Below, piece by piece: positions 22,770 to 39,719 of a stretch of 64,000 bases of DNA. How positions within the stretch are numbered: the stretch's first letter is position 1; every line of letters starts with the position of its first letter. The position numbers were made by a program, and so were the translations under genes. Under the pieces are notes generated by a model, which saw only the letters and a program-made list of their open reading frames with translations, was not told the origin of the DNA and did not search any database. The DNA lies in assembly GCA_963920665.1 (NCBI GenBank), contig OY987263.1, positions 38,599,218 to 38,663,217 of the forward strand, written 5' to 3'. The stretch is from Straminergon stramineum (Eukaryota > Streptophyta > Bryopsida > Hypnales > Calliergonaceae).

Positions 22770-23680
22770 GGGATCCAGGTCTGTGGCGTTTTTCTTCACG
22801 CATTGGTGTTAAGAGTCGAGGTTTCTGATGCCTTGATTTCCAGTTTGAGGCGATTTGGTTTTGTTTTGCGTGCGCTAGAAGCTGGAGGGCTTAAGTCCCA
22901 AGATTTTAGCGAAGAGAGTGAGGAAATTAGCTAGCGCGAAGGGAGTGATTAACTGCTGCTTTTTGCTTCTGGGACGAAACTAGAGGTTCAGTTAATCTAT
23001 TTTTAGTTTTATTTTAGGTTTCAAGAGGAGATTTATTATTACTATCACGCTTGGAAGTTGTGATACAAGCGTGCGTCTCTACGTTGCAGGATCATGAACT
23101 GCATCTGGACTGTAGCGTTTTCCTTCACGTTTTTTGAGTAAGGGCTAAGATTTCTGGAGTCGTGAATTAGTTGTTTTCGGTGATTTGGTTAGTACTTTTG
23201 GCGTGAACTGGGAGCTGGAGGGCGCAGTCATGTGAAAGATTAGTGAATCAGAGAGAGATTTGAGTGGTGTGCTTACTGATTGATTGATCATCTTCTTGGC
23301 TCGAAACGCGAGGGTTATCTACTTTTCGTTGTATGTAGTTTTCAAGAGGCGGTTTCAGTAACATCTTGTAAGCTGCCACACAAAACCTGCAATGCTACGT
23401 TGCAGGACTGCGACTATCGCGGTGCCTGTGGCATTTTTGTCCAGTTTTGTGAGTTAGATTTGAGGTTCGCTGAGATTTTGGAATTCGGTTCTAGGCGATT
23501 TGGAAGTGTGTGCGTGAGGGCAAGGTTTTAGTGAACGAGAGAGATTAGTTACGGCGAATTGAGTGATTAACTGCTGCGTTCTCTTTTTCGGTGAAAGAGT
23601 GATTCCACCCCTTCTTGGTGCGAGCATGAGAAATCTTTGATTATTTGATTATTAGGTTTTAAGGGGAGGTTTATTATCGA
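22770..23680. repeat. Three tandem units of about 320 bp in the GPC acyltransferase leader
   Basis: Anchors recur in order in three units: CTGTGGCG/CTGTAGCG/CTGTGGC at 22781, 23110 and 23426; a C-T-TTCACG-like block; GGCGATTTGG/GGTGATTTGG/GGCGATTTGG; GAGAGA-type block; GTGATTAACTGCTGC in units 1 and 3; and a closing TTTCAAGAGG or TTTTAAGGGG followed by TTTATTAT. Units 2 and 3 open at ACGTTGCAGGA, which looks like a splice acceptor. The copies are clearly diverged. Confidence 0.8.
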
Positions 23681-25480
23681 GCGATTGAGCGCCGTGGAAG
23701 ATCTTTTGGAAGTGGATGGTGTGTAGAGTGTGGGACGGAAGTAAGCGGCGGCGATTTCCTTTGTAAGGATGGGAGGGAAAGGGGAGAATGTTCTCGTGGT
23801 CATGAGCAGGTAGGAGGAGAGTTTACTTGTGAGCAACCTGTGGACGCCGTGCAACTTCACTTAGTCCTTGCCAGGTAGGGGTGATCATCTTTTCTCCGTG
23901 GATCGTCTTAGGTGTTCGCGTGTGCGGCTTTGTTATTCGCTCGTGGATTGTTATTAGATTTTGTGATGTGCAAGGCTGGCGAGTGCGATGCTAACCTTTA
24001 TTTCACTTACAGTAATTCTTGGGGTTTTGTCGTCGGTGATTACTTCAATTACAGTAGTTGGATGATTGTCGCTTGATCTTTTTACATGTTCTTCCCTGAA
24101 CCACAGTTCTTGTAGTTTGAGGAGCTGTACACGATGGGATTACTCTTGTTCTTGAAGAACCTGTATTTCATCTTTTTGGCTATGCCGAATTGAATGGGAG
24201 AGAGACACTAGGTATTTAATTACACAGTGTTGCGCTATCCTTGTTTTCCAGTCTCGACTGTTACCGTTGCTCAAATGAATCAGATTTTGCAACTGTTTGA
24301 GGTAGTTGGTTTCCTTTAGTAGCGAAGCCTCTTCTCTTGGGATTGGCTTTGTTGATAGACCCTAATCCCATGAGAAGCTACTGTTGTGAGACGATTTGAA
24401 TTTTGTTCTAAGTTAGCTAATTTTTTTTTTAAATTTGACTTTCTCAGTGGCGACGATCTTTGTTTGCGTCAATGTTATGGGAGATGATTATCCTGCTGTG
24501 GTTCGTTTGATTTTTTCAGAGCGTAGAACTTTTAATTCTCGACTAGGACTGTACTGTAGTTGAGGATCTACGCTCCTGAGGACTGCACGCGAGAGGAATC
24601 CGGAGCGGTTGGAAGTTGGTGTAGAGAAATGAAAATTTTTCGTGCATTTAAATTGATCGCAATATCAGAAATCAAGGAATGACCTAGGATGTGAATGAAA
24701 GTGTCCACAGGTGTACGTGACGTTGTGAGTTTTAGTAAGTTCAAAGGGAATCGCTCGCCAGAAAAAAGAGGTCCTCCCATTTGTGTCCTAGAGGATTGCT
24801 AGTAGCGGGCGTCAGAGCTGAATTCTGGAGCAGTTTTTTGAACTTTCGGTATAGGCTACAGGTGAGGCTAGCCTACAAGTCTTCATGAATAGTGGAAATC
24901 TGGGTTTTCAAAAAATTGAAGGGGAGGGGCTGCATTTTGAGAATCTTCAGAATTTGAGAATCTGTTCTTGTAGCTCTATCCTTGCGGCTCCCTTTTTCCC
25001 TCCTACTTTTTCTCACGCGATAAAGGGCTGTCAAGGTTCTCTCTTGACTCGCCGCGTGTGATAACCAGAGTTCATTCTTCTGCTTCAATTTCCCAGCCTT
25101 GACGCCCGCTGGTGTATGCTAGCATATCGTATTTTTGAGTTTATTTGCGGTAAGATGTTGTCGCGTTGTAATTAATTATCTTGAATCTATCTTCACGGTA
25201 TAGAAATTCCTGAATTACCGTGGCAGTTTAAGTCTCGTGGTGCACGATGAATGAATCTGCACGTAGGAATCATCTTCCTGGAATGTGTTTACTAACCAAG
25301 GCACGTACACCCTGTTCACAATTCCTAGATGATGTGTTTTGTCAGGGCTTTGTTCTGCTGATACGCCTCCTCCAATCAGATTGAAAGAGCAGAGGGCAGC
25401 AACGAAACTGTTTGCGTGAACGTATCGCTGATTTTACCCAGTTTATTAAAGGGGCTTAACTGTCAAGCCATTAGGACGGA
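23681..25480 (+). other. Probable 5' leader and leader introns of the GPC acyltransferase gene
   Basis: Moderately GC-rich, with pyrimidine/AG acceptor-like and GT donor-like sites, but I cannot fix untranslated exons without transcripts. No ORF in it resembles a known protein. Confidence 0.4.
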
Positions 25481-28400
25481 ATGGACCGTGGAGAATTAAA
25501 TGGGACTTACGAAGGCAGCGGTGATGGTCACGTGAAAACCACAAAGCCTTTAAGAGATAGAGGAGCTGAGTATCCTCCTAAGGTGCGGATTTTTCTCAAA
25601 GAAAATGGAAATCAAAAGTAGTTGCTGATCATTTGGGGTCTGATTTCTATTAATTTGTCTTCCAACAATCAGGATCGTTTGGTTGCTTTATGACTAATTA
25701 ATGGGAATTGCAGGTGGTGAAAAAAACAAAGGAAATGTTTTCTAAGCAAGCAAATGAATTAGCTAAGCGTGCAGATGAGCATGAAGAGTTTATTACCAAG
25801 GTAACAAGCTCTTGCTCCATATCTTTGCGGTTCCGTGGTTTATGCTGTTTATCGATTTTGTGCTGGTTTTTTGTTCACTTGATCTTTTTGTTTCACTACT
25901 TGAGCTACTTCTTTGTTGCTTTACTTGTGCAGGTTACGTATTGTATAGGAGTTGTCTCCTTTGGAACATTTTGCTACTTGTTGGGCTCAAGTAAGTTTGC
26001 GCCGCATTTTTAATGGTGCTATTTTAGATGTTGCTGCATTTTTGAGTTTGTAGAAGTTTGAAACCATTCAATTCACAAGTTGATGTGATTGTATATTATG
26101 ACAGAGGAAGTTGTTCTGTCCAAACTCACCGAAAGGGATTGCTTACGATGGCAGGACCTGCTGATATCCCAAAACTTTATTGCCTGTTCTTTCTCATCGT
26201 GGCGCCTCTAAGATGGATGTATTATCGCATCAAGAAATGGCACTATTTCCTCCTGGTAATTTGACTTCTATCTGTGTCTGATTATTCGCTTTTGACACTT
26301 ATTCTTTGCTTCTTAATAGCTCATTCTGAATATTGCATCAATGTTCACTCATATTGCAATATTGCAACCATATTAAATGGTACCTTATACTTGAAGGTCC
26401 AGATTTTACTTAACATATTTTTTTTCAAAATCACAATGGAGCTACTTGTCCTAGTGTAGATCTTTATTTTATTTTATGGTAGCGTCATCCTTGTGCTTAC
26501 CAGGCCTGTCTTGAGTAATTAGTACTTCTTTCTTGAGATGGTTGCCAGTGATGACACACCACGAGTTCTTTTTATCGTCTATTCCTCGGGAATGTTCACA
26601 TTTTTACCTCTTCCCTCTAGAGTGTACTAATGTACTGACATTGTGTTTTGTATAATAAACACATTTTTGTTCGTGATATGCGCCGTTGTGCAATACTGAG
26701 AAGTTTTTTTTGGTTACGTGAGCAGGATTTCTGCTACTACGCTAATGTCATATTTGTGGTGATGCTTCTTTTTTTCCCAATGAGTGACAAACTGTTCCTG
26801 ATATGCTTCTCCTTTTCAGAGGTTAGTGTTCTATCTCTTGCAAGTTTTAAGACGGGCATTACCCTTTTCTATCTACTCCTCGCTACTTTCTTTACTCTTT
26901 GTCTTCTGATGGTATCATATTGCCGCCTGATGCTCATATAGCAGGAATTGGCTTGCTTTTCAGGGACCACTGGCATGGGCACTTATTGTTTGGCGCTGTA
27001 GTCTTGTCTTTAGCTCGGTTGACAAGATTGTTAGTGTGCTCATCCATCTGCTTCCAGGTGCGTAACTACTTTCTGATAGATTGTGTATGGTAAATTGTTT
27101 CCAGTCGCATTTCGTGTGGAGTTCGATAATTTTTTTTTTCTGGCACAACGTTTCGCCTCAGGTTCTTGTGGCCGTCTGAAAGCTGATATTTTAATTTTCT
27201 TGATTAATACAGGAACTGTCTTCTTTATCATAAGGTGGTGGGATCCAATCACATTCACTACCCACGCCGTGGACGATACCGGACCCTGGCCAGCATGGCC
27301 TCTCTTGGAGAGTGATAAGCAGCTGTGGATCTGGCTCTTTGCTGTGCCTCTGATTGCATATTGTGTTTGGCAGTTCCTCTACCTTCTAGTTGTGAATGTT
27401 CTCCGGCGTCAGAGACTACTGAATGATCCCGAAGTTCTGACTTCATTCAGGTTATTTTCTCATCTCCCTTCTGATTATGCCTGTATACCTAGTGTTGACG
27501 GCTCCAAACTGATTGTGACTATGGTAGAACCACCCATAGCCGATCTCTTAAGCGATTCCGCGAATGTTCAGGAGCACTGGAGCAATATATGGCAATATAA
27601 ATTTTCAGCCGTATAGAAAGATAGAAATCACGGGGATTGCAAATTTTTCGGTAATTTTATTCCTTGAACTAAAATCACTAAGAATTTTGGGAGCCAAAAA
27701 GTGCTCAGGACCCATAGCCCATAGCAAATGTCTACTCTTTCAATTCCAATCATTCAAGAACTACTTTCCCGCTCATTACTTCCTAATTTGGGACATGTGT
27801 CATGATCTTATTAGTCCCAACTTTGAAAAGGAGAAAAAAAACATTCCAAGTTTCTGTTGGAAATTTGTTCCAGCCTTGGTTGGACCTAACTACATCCTAC
27901 AGGTTGGGTACGGGTGGTTCTACCATATATACCTTGGATTGAAATCACTTCCGAACTTGGTTTTGTTGACTTTATTGCTTTTGATAATGAATTAATGCGT
28001 ATGACGTCGTTGAAATTGTAGGGAACTTTCTCGCAAGGCATCACGTGCGAACAACATCTGGTGGAAACTCAGTGGATTGATGGGTGATGACCATCGAGTC
28101 GCGATGTATGCTATACTGCAAGGCATATTCACAATTCTTACTATGGCTCTTACAGTACCACTGTTCAAGCATTATAGACTTCACATCATGTTTGAGTTCT
28201 TGAAGGTGGCGGCCTCAGTTTGGAATGGTGGAATTTTCTTCTTCGATATTATGCCAAAGAAGATGGATGCCAAGAAAAAGAGAAAGTTCACTCCCAAGAA
28301 GGACCCGGCCTCTTTCAATACCACCGGCTTGCCTATTGAAGGTGCTTCTGTCTTCGATCCTCCCATTTCACCTGGTGGAAGCTCGTCTGAATCAAACGGG

Positions 28401-28583
28401 GATTCTAAATCGGAGACTGCTGAGCATGACAATTTATGCTCAATATGCAAGAAGTCCAGTTCTTCTGTTGACCTCAATGACCTTGATGCAAATGTGCATT
28501 CTGATGGGCAACCACAGGCTCGCAAGGGACGGAAGATTGATGCGGATCAGACTACGACCGATGGAATAGCGGCAGCTACCTAA
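25481..28583 (+). CDS. GPC1: Glycerophosphocholine acyltransferase 1 (DUF2838 family)
   Basis: Eight coding exons, 25481-25582, 25714-25800, 25933-25990, 26155-26255, 26726-26821, 26964-27057, 27213-27450 and 28022-28583, give 445 residues. The enzyme uses acyl-CoA to acylate glycero-3-phosphocholine to lysophosphatidylcholine, a step in phosphatidylcholine remodelling at the endoplasmic reticulum. Family signatures are clear: [20 protein letters not shown] near residues 102-121, [19 protein letters not shown] near 148-166, FFIIRWWDP, and [15 protein letters not shown]. About eight hydrophobic segments are spread from residue 64 to 335. The tail after MPKK (about residue 337) is hydrophilic, lysine- then serine-rich, and poorly conserved. 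The start at 25481 gives a charged N-terminus before the first membrane segment, as in plant homologues. Exon borders all keep frame. Confidence 0.94.
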
Positions 28584-30059
28584 TTAAGTACTTCAAACCT
28601 TGTCGAGGAGGCCCGTGCTCTCCAACAACCTCCTGCCCCTCATTGAAGACAGCCATCAGTGCAAGCTGATGCCCTGCACCAACGCCGAGGAATGTAGTTG
28701 TCGTCGTTCCAAATGACGTGCTGTTGTCAATCTAACTCCTGTTCCGACTGATTCAAGTTTATGATCACTTCTATTGCTTTTGATTTTACCCTAGAAACTG
28801 TAAGTGACTGTACATTATAGTTACTAACAATTAGAGTTAATCTGGTGAGCCATATTTATCAGTTTCCCGCATGTTGCATCTACCGTGCATGGTTCTCGTT
28901 TTGTGATCTTCGATGCAACTTGTCCTTTCTATTCAGCTTGCTAGCTAACGTCATTGGGTATCAATGTAGCATCACTTACAATCAGGGGGGTTGCCACGAC
29001 ATTTTTATGTCCTACAGAGTACAGAGTACATAGTTGTACAGTAGTGAACACCATTAATAAATGTTGCCGGTTTTGTTTTACTTCGAGTAATCGAGTATGG
29101 CTTTAGTTCCCGACACTCTGTGAAACTCTCTTGCATTTATTCAGGTTGTAAACTTGTCATGTTCACGAAGCTTAGGTCCTTGATGAGAGGCCTGTGTGTG
29201 CTGAATGGCTGTGTGGTTCTGGGGCCTTCTGATTGTTTGCAGCATGTGGCAGTCGACAAATCGATGTACTGTACTGTTCAGTGTCCGGACAAAAGGTTTT
29301 GCCACCCCTTTTGTTTCCCATTATGGGCTTTTTTTTCTGGCGAAATTTCGCCAGATCTGTCAGAATCTGACCAATGTGAATCTGTCCCTCCAAAATCTGG
29401 CCTGTGCAGTGAAGCCAGCACAGGGGACACTAGTCCAAAAAAAAAACCCTGTTCCCATACAAATGCCACATTTCCGAATGCAATCTTCTGCAATTCTTCT
29501 GTAGTTCTTACACTTTTTTATGCACTTTTATGCAGTCTGATTATGCATGCCAAACTTTCAATTTGAAAAACCAAAACTCTGCTCCTAGTGAATTTCTTAA
29601 ATTAAGTTTTGTGATATTACATGAGAATTGATTGAAAGTCATCAATGATGAATTTGCACATGTGGAAATGTCATCAAGCAAATCTTTTCTCTTGGGTAAA
29701 TTTGCAAAATAGCTTTGTAATCTACACAATAAGGTAAAAACACCAAAAAATGTCAAAATGAGCAATTCTACATAAGTTGGAGTCACCTTTTTCTATATGT
29801 TTTTCCCATAATACTAGCAATTGAAAATCATGAATTTTCAAAGAAAAATTAAAGATATATAAATATTATGAATTTTCAAAGTGGAACTCCGCAAGCCATG
29901 ACAACCATCACATAGCTTGGTCATGATACCAAAATCTAAAGAATTAGCAATCCACCAATTATATAGGAACACTATAAAAGCACTTTTAGGAGACACTTTC
30001 AATAAAAGCTTACTCATCAAGAATGGATACATGAATGTTTTTGAATGTTTTCACCTAAG
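28584..30059. other. 3' region of the acyltransferase gene and AT-rich spacer
   Basis: The first several hundred bases are probably 3' untranslated region. A perfect palindrome GGCGAAATTTCGCC lies at 29338-29351, and ATGAATTTTCAAAG is repeated near 29830 and 29870. No gene is supported. Confidence 0.45.
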
Positions 30060-30550
30060 AGGATTTAAGGCGGGTGTATCCAAATGCACCACTCATCCTA
30101 AAGCACCATTGTCATTTTGTGTACATTTCTCAAAATCAATTAAGGTGGGTACCTCCAAAACTGCCACTGATTGCTATTGTGCCAAATTACTATTTTTGAA
30201 CTATTCAAATTTTCATATTTCCTTATTGGCAAGTGAAAGGAAGTTCCAATGCAATATTTGGATTATATACACAAAAATAATGAAGGAACTGGAAAGTTTT
30301 GTTCTAAAAGCATTTCTTCCACATAAATACATAATTGATTTTAGAGATGTACATAGAGTGAAGATGATGGTTTTGGGTCAATGGTGCACTTGGGGATGCC
30401 CAGTTGCCCACAGTATGCATCTATGTAGAAGGAACTACTTTAGAACCATACTTTGTTCCTTCATAACTTTTGCATATGATATCCAAATGTCACGTTCTTT
30501 GATGCGTTGGAACCTCCTTTCAAGTGCCATCAAGAAATTTTGTGAAATAG
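30060..30550. repeat. Foldback copy of dispersed repeat H
   Basis: The forward arm (about 30170-30290, with CTTATTGGCAAGTGAAAGGA and AAAATAATGAAGGAAC) recurs in reverse complement at about 30445-30545 (GTTCCTTCATAACTTTTGC, TCAAGTGCCATCAAGAAAT). The centre matches the repeat at 16790 (GAGTGAAGATGATGGTTTTG). A 226-codon ORF crosses this stretch, but it is repeat-derived and has no recognisable domain. Confidence 0.65.
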
Positions 30551-30767
30551 ATGTCTATGAGACCCAGCAGCCCTGCCGCAAGGGGCCTGAGCCCTAAAAA
30601 ATCTAAAGTACTATACAGTAACTGAACTGCACGTGGAGCCCAAGAAAAGATTCGGAAGAGTCCGAGTCGGCAGACCAATTCAGGCCAGCCACCGACGACG
30701 ACGGACTGCGAGACCTGCAGCAGCAGCAACCCTCAATCCGAGTCATAAGTTGCACAGGTCTCATCCA

Positions 30768-36167
<5,400 letters not shown>

Positions 36168-36477
36168 CGATATGCAAGAATAGACAGACTTGCAAAGTTG
36201 GAAACGGGTTGCCTGGTACTGTAAAGAGTTGTATCAATAAAGGTTACTACGGAGTATTTATTTGGTATTTTGATCATCGTTGCCATTAGTCGAGGTGTTA
36301 CAATCTTCCCTATCGAGAGCAAAATTAATTATACTGTACAAAGTTCCTGAAAATCTGCCGAGAGAAACCTATCAGAAATACTCAAAAGCTTGGTCGTTTT
36401 AATCAACTTTCTTGCACTCACTAACTTGTACAAATATACAAATTTACAGCTTAGGTGAAGTTTAGAAGAACCAATCT
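36168..36477. other. Convergent 3' spacer
   Basis: A 310-bp stretch between the ends of two convergent genes, the iminopeptidase (+) and the OB-fold gene (-). It must hold both 3' untranslated regions; nothing else is seen. Confidence 0.6.
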
Positions 36478-37362
36478 TTAAGATGCTTGTGCCTTCCTTT
36501 TCCCTTCTTTTACCCATGTCTCCAGCTCCTCAAGCCGGGCTTTGCAGTCCTGCAGTTGAGTACTGGACTCCAGCGCTTGACTACTTACTACTTCGTAATT
36601 CTTCTCAAGAACTGCCAGTTTCTTTAGGAGAAGCTCATTTTGTGCTTTCATTGCTAGGGTTTCATCCTGCACTGGATTCTCCACAGGCCGCTTTTTGCTT
36701 TCCACCTCTTCTTGAGGAGTTGCATTGCTTTGCATTCCTGTGACAGGAGTTTTCCCTTCAGGTGCTTGAGGAATAGCATTAGCTTTGCCTTGAGGACTAC
36801 TAGTTGTGCCAGGAATTGCTTGAATAGTAGAATTATACTGCAAAATAATCTCACATCTCCTGCCTTCAGGATTAAAATCGTCCTTCGGTCGTTGCAAACG
36901 ACCTCTGCTCAGAACAAGCTCCATCCCTTCCACTACTTTCCCATAAAACATGTCGACTTCTCTTGTGAAACAAACCACACGAACTTCGCCACCAGAATCG
37001 TCCTTCATCTCGAACCAGAAGTACGTGCCAGTCCCGTTCCTATTATCATACGAGCGCACGTCGATTTTGTACACCACACGACCCCTAATTGCCCAATTTC
37101 CGTAGTACCCAGGGTACAAAGCAGCAATTGGAACTACTTCAGCTGGTGCAGTGTATTGCGTCTCATTTTGCGAAGCATTGAGAAAAATATTAAAGATGGG
37201 ATTGCGTGAGTAGCGGCAACCGCAGTAAGCATCATCGTCACCGTCATCGCTCTCGTCACCACCACCTGAATCTCCAAATGCTTGTTGGCGTGAAACAATT
37301 GAAACAAACGCACTTTCACCATCTTGTTTGTCCTCTTCTTCGACCTTCATCACGGGCTCCAC
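36478..37362 (-). CDS. RPA1-like single OB-fold protein with C-terminal coiled coil, paralogue 1
   Basis: Intronless ORF of 294 residues. Residues about 95-195 resemble the DBD-A OB fold of the large subunit of replication protein A: AIRGRVVYKIDVRSYDNRNG, then FEMKDDSGGEVRVVCFTRE, MFYGKVVEGMELVLSRGRL, and CEIILQYNSTIQAI, all in the RPA1 order. Full-length RPA1 has about 600 or more residues and four OB folds; here there is only one. The N-terminus is acidic (GGGDESDDGDDD). The tail (about 232-290) is heptad-like (ELLLKKLAVLEKNYEVV) and suggests a coiled coil and self-association. I infer single-stranded nucleic acid binding in the nucleus, but no partner domain is visible. It is too intact, with one open frame, to be an obvious pseudogene. 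A paralogue lies 4.5 kb downstream in plus coordinates on the same strand. Confidence 0.75.
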   Translation of the reverse strand: MEPVMKVEEEDKQDGESAFVSIVSRQQAFGDSGGGDESDDGDDDAYCGCRYSRNPIFNIFLNASQNETQYTAPAEVVPIAALYPGYYGNWAIRGRVVYKIDVRSYDNRNGTGTYFWFEMKDDSGGEVRVVCFTREVDMFYGKVVEGMELVLSRGRLQRPKDDFNPEGRRCEIILQYNSTIQAIPGTTSSPQGKANAIPQAPEGKTPVTGMQSNATPQEEVESKKRPVENPVQDETLAMKAQNELLLKKLAVLEKNYEVVSSQALESSTQLQDCKARLEELETWVKEGKRKAQAS

Positions 37363-37489
37363 TTTCGCCCGTTTCTCTCTGTGGGTCTCCCGCGATCTTG
37401 CTGTGGAGAATTAAAACAATTAAAACAACGTCAATTCCAATTCTTTGGCACTTTAAAGAACCGCGCGGTCTGAAACTGAAACCTCTAAT

Positions 37490-37700
37490 CGGAACTGACG
37501 ATAAACGGAGAAGGCAATGTAAATGTGAATTTGTCATGCCTGCGCTCTCACCATCGGTCTCTCGCTGTGATGAATTGAAACAAAACGGAAACGGCGATGA
37601 ACCCGAACTGTAGAATTGTGAATTAGTCATGGGTTCTCACTTTCAGTCTCTCACTGTGATGAATTGCAAATAACTGGTAAAGGAAATGAAAGAGGGTGGT
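37490..37700. repeat. Tandem duplication of about 92 bp in the leader of OB-fold paralogue 1
   Basis: The block around TTGTCATGCC...CGCTGTGATGAATTG (from 37531) recurs as TTAGTCATGG...CACTGTGATGAATTG (from 37623), offset 92 bp, with GAACTG/GAATTG and AACGGAGAAGGCAATG/AACGGAAACGGCGATG also paired. A partial third unit begins after 37663. Confidence 0.8.
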
Positions 37701-38652
37701 GAAATTCGGCGCTCTTTGGAAATTGGGCGAATTGAAAACCCTGGCCTGACCCACTCACTGTAGGCAAGGAAAACGCAGCGATTGGAATTTTTCGCGACGA
37801 AGTTCTAGAACTCGACGTGCATGGTGAAATTACCGAATACTACAGCTCGATGCGCAATTGGAATCGCCGCAATGTTTGGAACGGGGTTTGGAATTTTGCC
37901 TCAGGAAAGACGACGGAGACTGTTGCATGAAACGGAATAGCGATGGCTGCGCGGTCCCGTAGAGAGAGGAAGACGATAACTGAAGTGGCATACCCGCCGT
38001 CGCTATTGAGATCTGGCCTTTGTGGACAGGAAGATACCTATCCTTGTACCCGTCCTGATACCCGTTCTTTTACCCCTACAATTACTATCCCCGTGCACGG
38101 CGTAATTCTTTGAGATTACCTTAGGGTCAATGACAGCGATCATGTTTGGGGAGAACCGGCATTTACTTAGTTCATTGTTAGCATGTGGAATTAGGGGAAA
38201 AATTGGTTTCAATTTGAAAATATTGGAAAAAATTTGGTGAAAAAATCCATAAAATTTCTATTGAGAGGAAAAAAAATAGGGAAAAAACAAACTTAGTTAG
38301 TAATTGAAAAAATGGTTCTATATGAGAATTTAAAGGAAAATAGCTAGTAAAACTAAAAAAATATCCCAAACTTTGTGGTTGGAAACACCCCTCTAGTAAT
38401 TGTTCTTCGTGAAAGTGTCTCAAATCAAGATACCATCTTGTAAATTGTAAAGGGATTAGTATTAAATTAGTGGTAGATTGGTAGTAGATTTAAAACAACT
38501 TCTAAAGTCGTTTGACCTTGATCTTAGTTTATTACTTCTAAATTTTTTTGGTATTGCTTTTCTTTGTTTGTAACCAATTTTCCCTTGCTCTTTACACTAC
38601 TTTGTAAAACTTGAAAGTGCCTCAAATCAAGTGAATTGAGAACAAATTAGTC
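37701..38652. other. Promoter side of OB-fold paralogue 1, then AT-rich spacer
   Basis: 37701-38130 is moderately GC-rich and should include the promoter of the minus-strand gene. Beyond that the DNA is AT-rich. The segment 38460-38570 is repeated at 39602-39712 (see separate entry). Confidence 0.4.
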
Positions 38653-39712
38653 TTAACCCCTAAAGGTATTTGACTATGTTTTCACCAAAAACGCTCCAAA
38701 ACTGTCATCTCTAGTACAAGTACCAAATTTTAGAAAAAATACATTTTTGGACAAATGTAACCGTAGGATCTTGTAGTACGATATTTTGGGAAGATGCGGA
38801 AAAAATTTCAGAAATTTCCACCGTCTGGATTGCAAGATGGTAGCATTTGAAGTGACAAAAAGCCATTTTTGGGCCTTGTGAAAATCCGGGCAGCTGCACT
38901 TCATAAGGTCAGATCAATATGAGAAAATGTCCAAAATGGTTGTAACTCTTTGGATTCATTCTCCAAGTCATGTTGGCTACATACTTAAAAATTTCTAGAT
39001 CATTTGGAATTGTACAACATATAGGAAAAAAATAGTAAGTTGAAAGGAGTAGAGAATGATTCAAAATACTAAATTGTTAATAATTTATTTATGGAATTGA
39101 AAAATGCCAATCCCAATGGTTAAATTGTTTTAATAAACAATCTACACCTCACCTTTTTATTTTTTTTCAAAAGTATTAAAAATTGAGTTAAATAAAGGTC
39201 TTCAAAGTTTATTTTAGAGTAGAGATTCCATTACTACCCACAAACTACCCACAACTAAAACTCTTCATAACTTTCATCTCATAAATCAAAATGGAATGAT
39301 TCAAATCTTTTCATGTATACATAAATCAGGGAAATAAATTTTAAATTTTTATTTTAAAAAAAGTGATTTTTAAAGAAGTTTTTTTTGCTGCCTGGGCGCC
39401 CCACCAAGCAATGAAAACAATATATCATACAATAACTTTTTAACCATGTATTCAAAAGTTATGAAAATTGTTAGGTCTTAAAGCTACTCCTCAAGTACAT
39501 GTGTGAAAATTTCAAAGAAAAAAAATAAAAATTTCATTCGTAGTGAGCTACCCAAAATCGCTATGTTGCCAAAAAACACCGTTTGGTCCTTTAGGGGTTA
39601 AATTGGTAGAAGATTGGTGGTGGATTTAAAACAACTTCTAGAGTCTTCTCACCATGATTTTAACTTATTACTTCTAAGCATTTTACTATTACTTCTCTTT
39701 GTTTGATATGCT
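38460..39712. repeat. Direct repeat of about 110 bp flanking the first 0.95-kb element
   Basis: 38460-38570 and 39602-39712 share GGTAGATTGGTAGTAGATTT/GGTAGAAGATTGGTGGTGGATTT, AAAACAACTTCTA, TTATTACTTCTAA and TTCTCTTTG-type blocks. The copies bracket the element at 38653-39601, so the element and one flank may have been duplicated together before one copy was inverted or lost. Confidence 0.6.
38653..39601 (+). mobile_element. TTAA-flanked non-autonomous element, 949 bp (copy A)
   Basis: Begins TTAACCCCTAAAGGTATTTG and ends GGTCCTTTAGGGGTTAA, with the TTAA words at both borders and an inverted repeat CCCCTAAAGG next to them. The interior is AT-rich, with only short ORFs and no transposase signature. 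It is the inverted partner of the element at 39720 and is related to those at 49005 and 56414. Confidence 0.85.
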
Positions 39713-39719
39713 TCGAAAT

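Noticed and set aside
27083..27616. 177-codon ORF in the GPC acyltransferase gene
   Set aside because: It is exon 7 read together with both flanking introns; the flanking parts do not match the family while the spliced model does.
29917..30597. 226-codon plus-strand ORF
   Set aside because: Runs through the foldback copy of repeat H; no domain, AT-driven composition, and its two halves derive from inverted repeat arms.
37206..37613. 135-codon ORF antisense to OB-fold paralogue 1
   Set aside because: His-rich shadow of the acidic N-terminus on the other strand.
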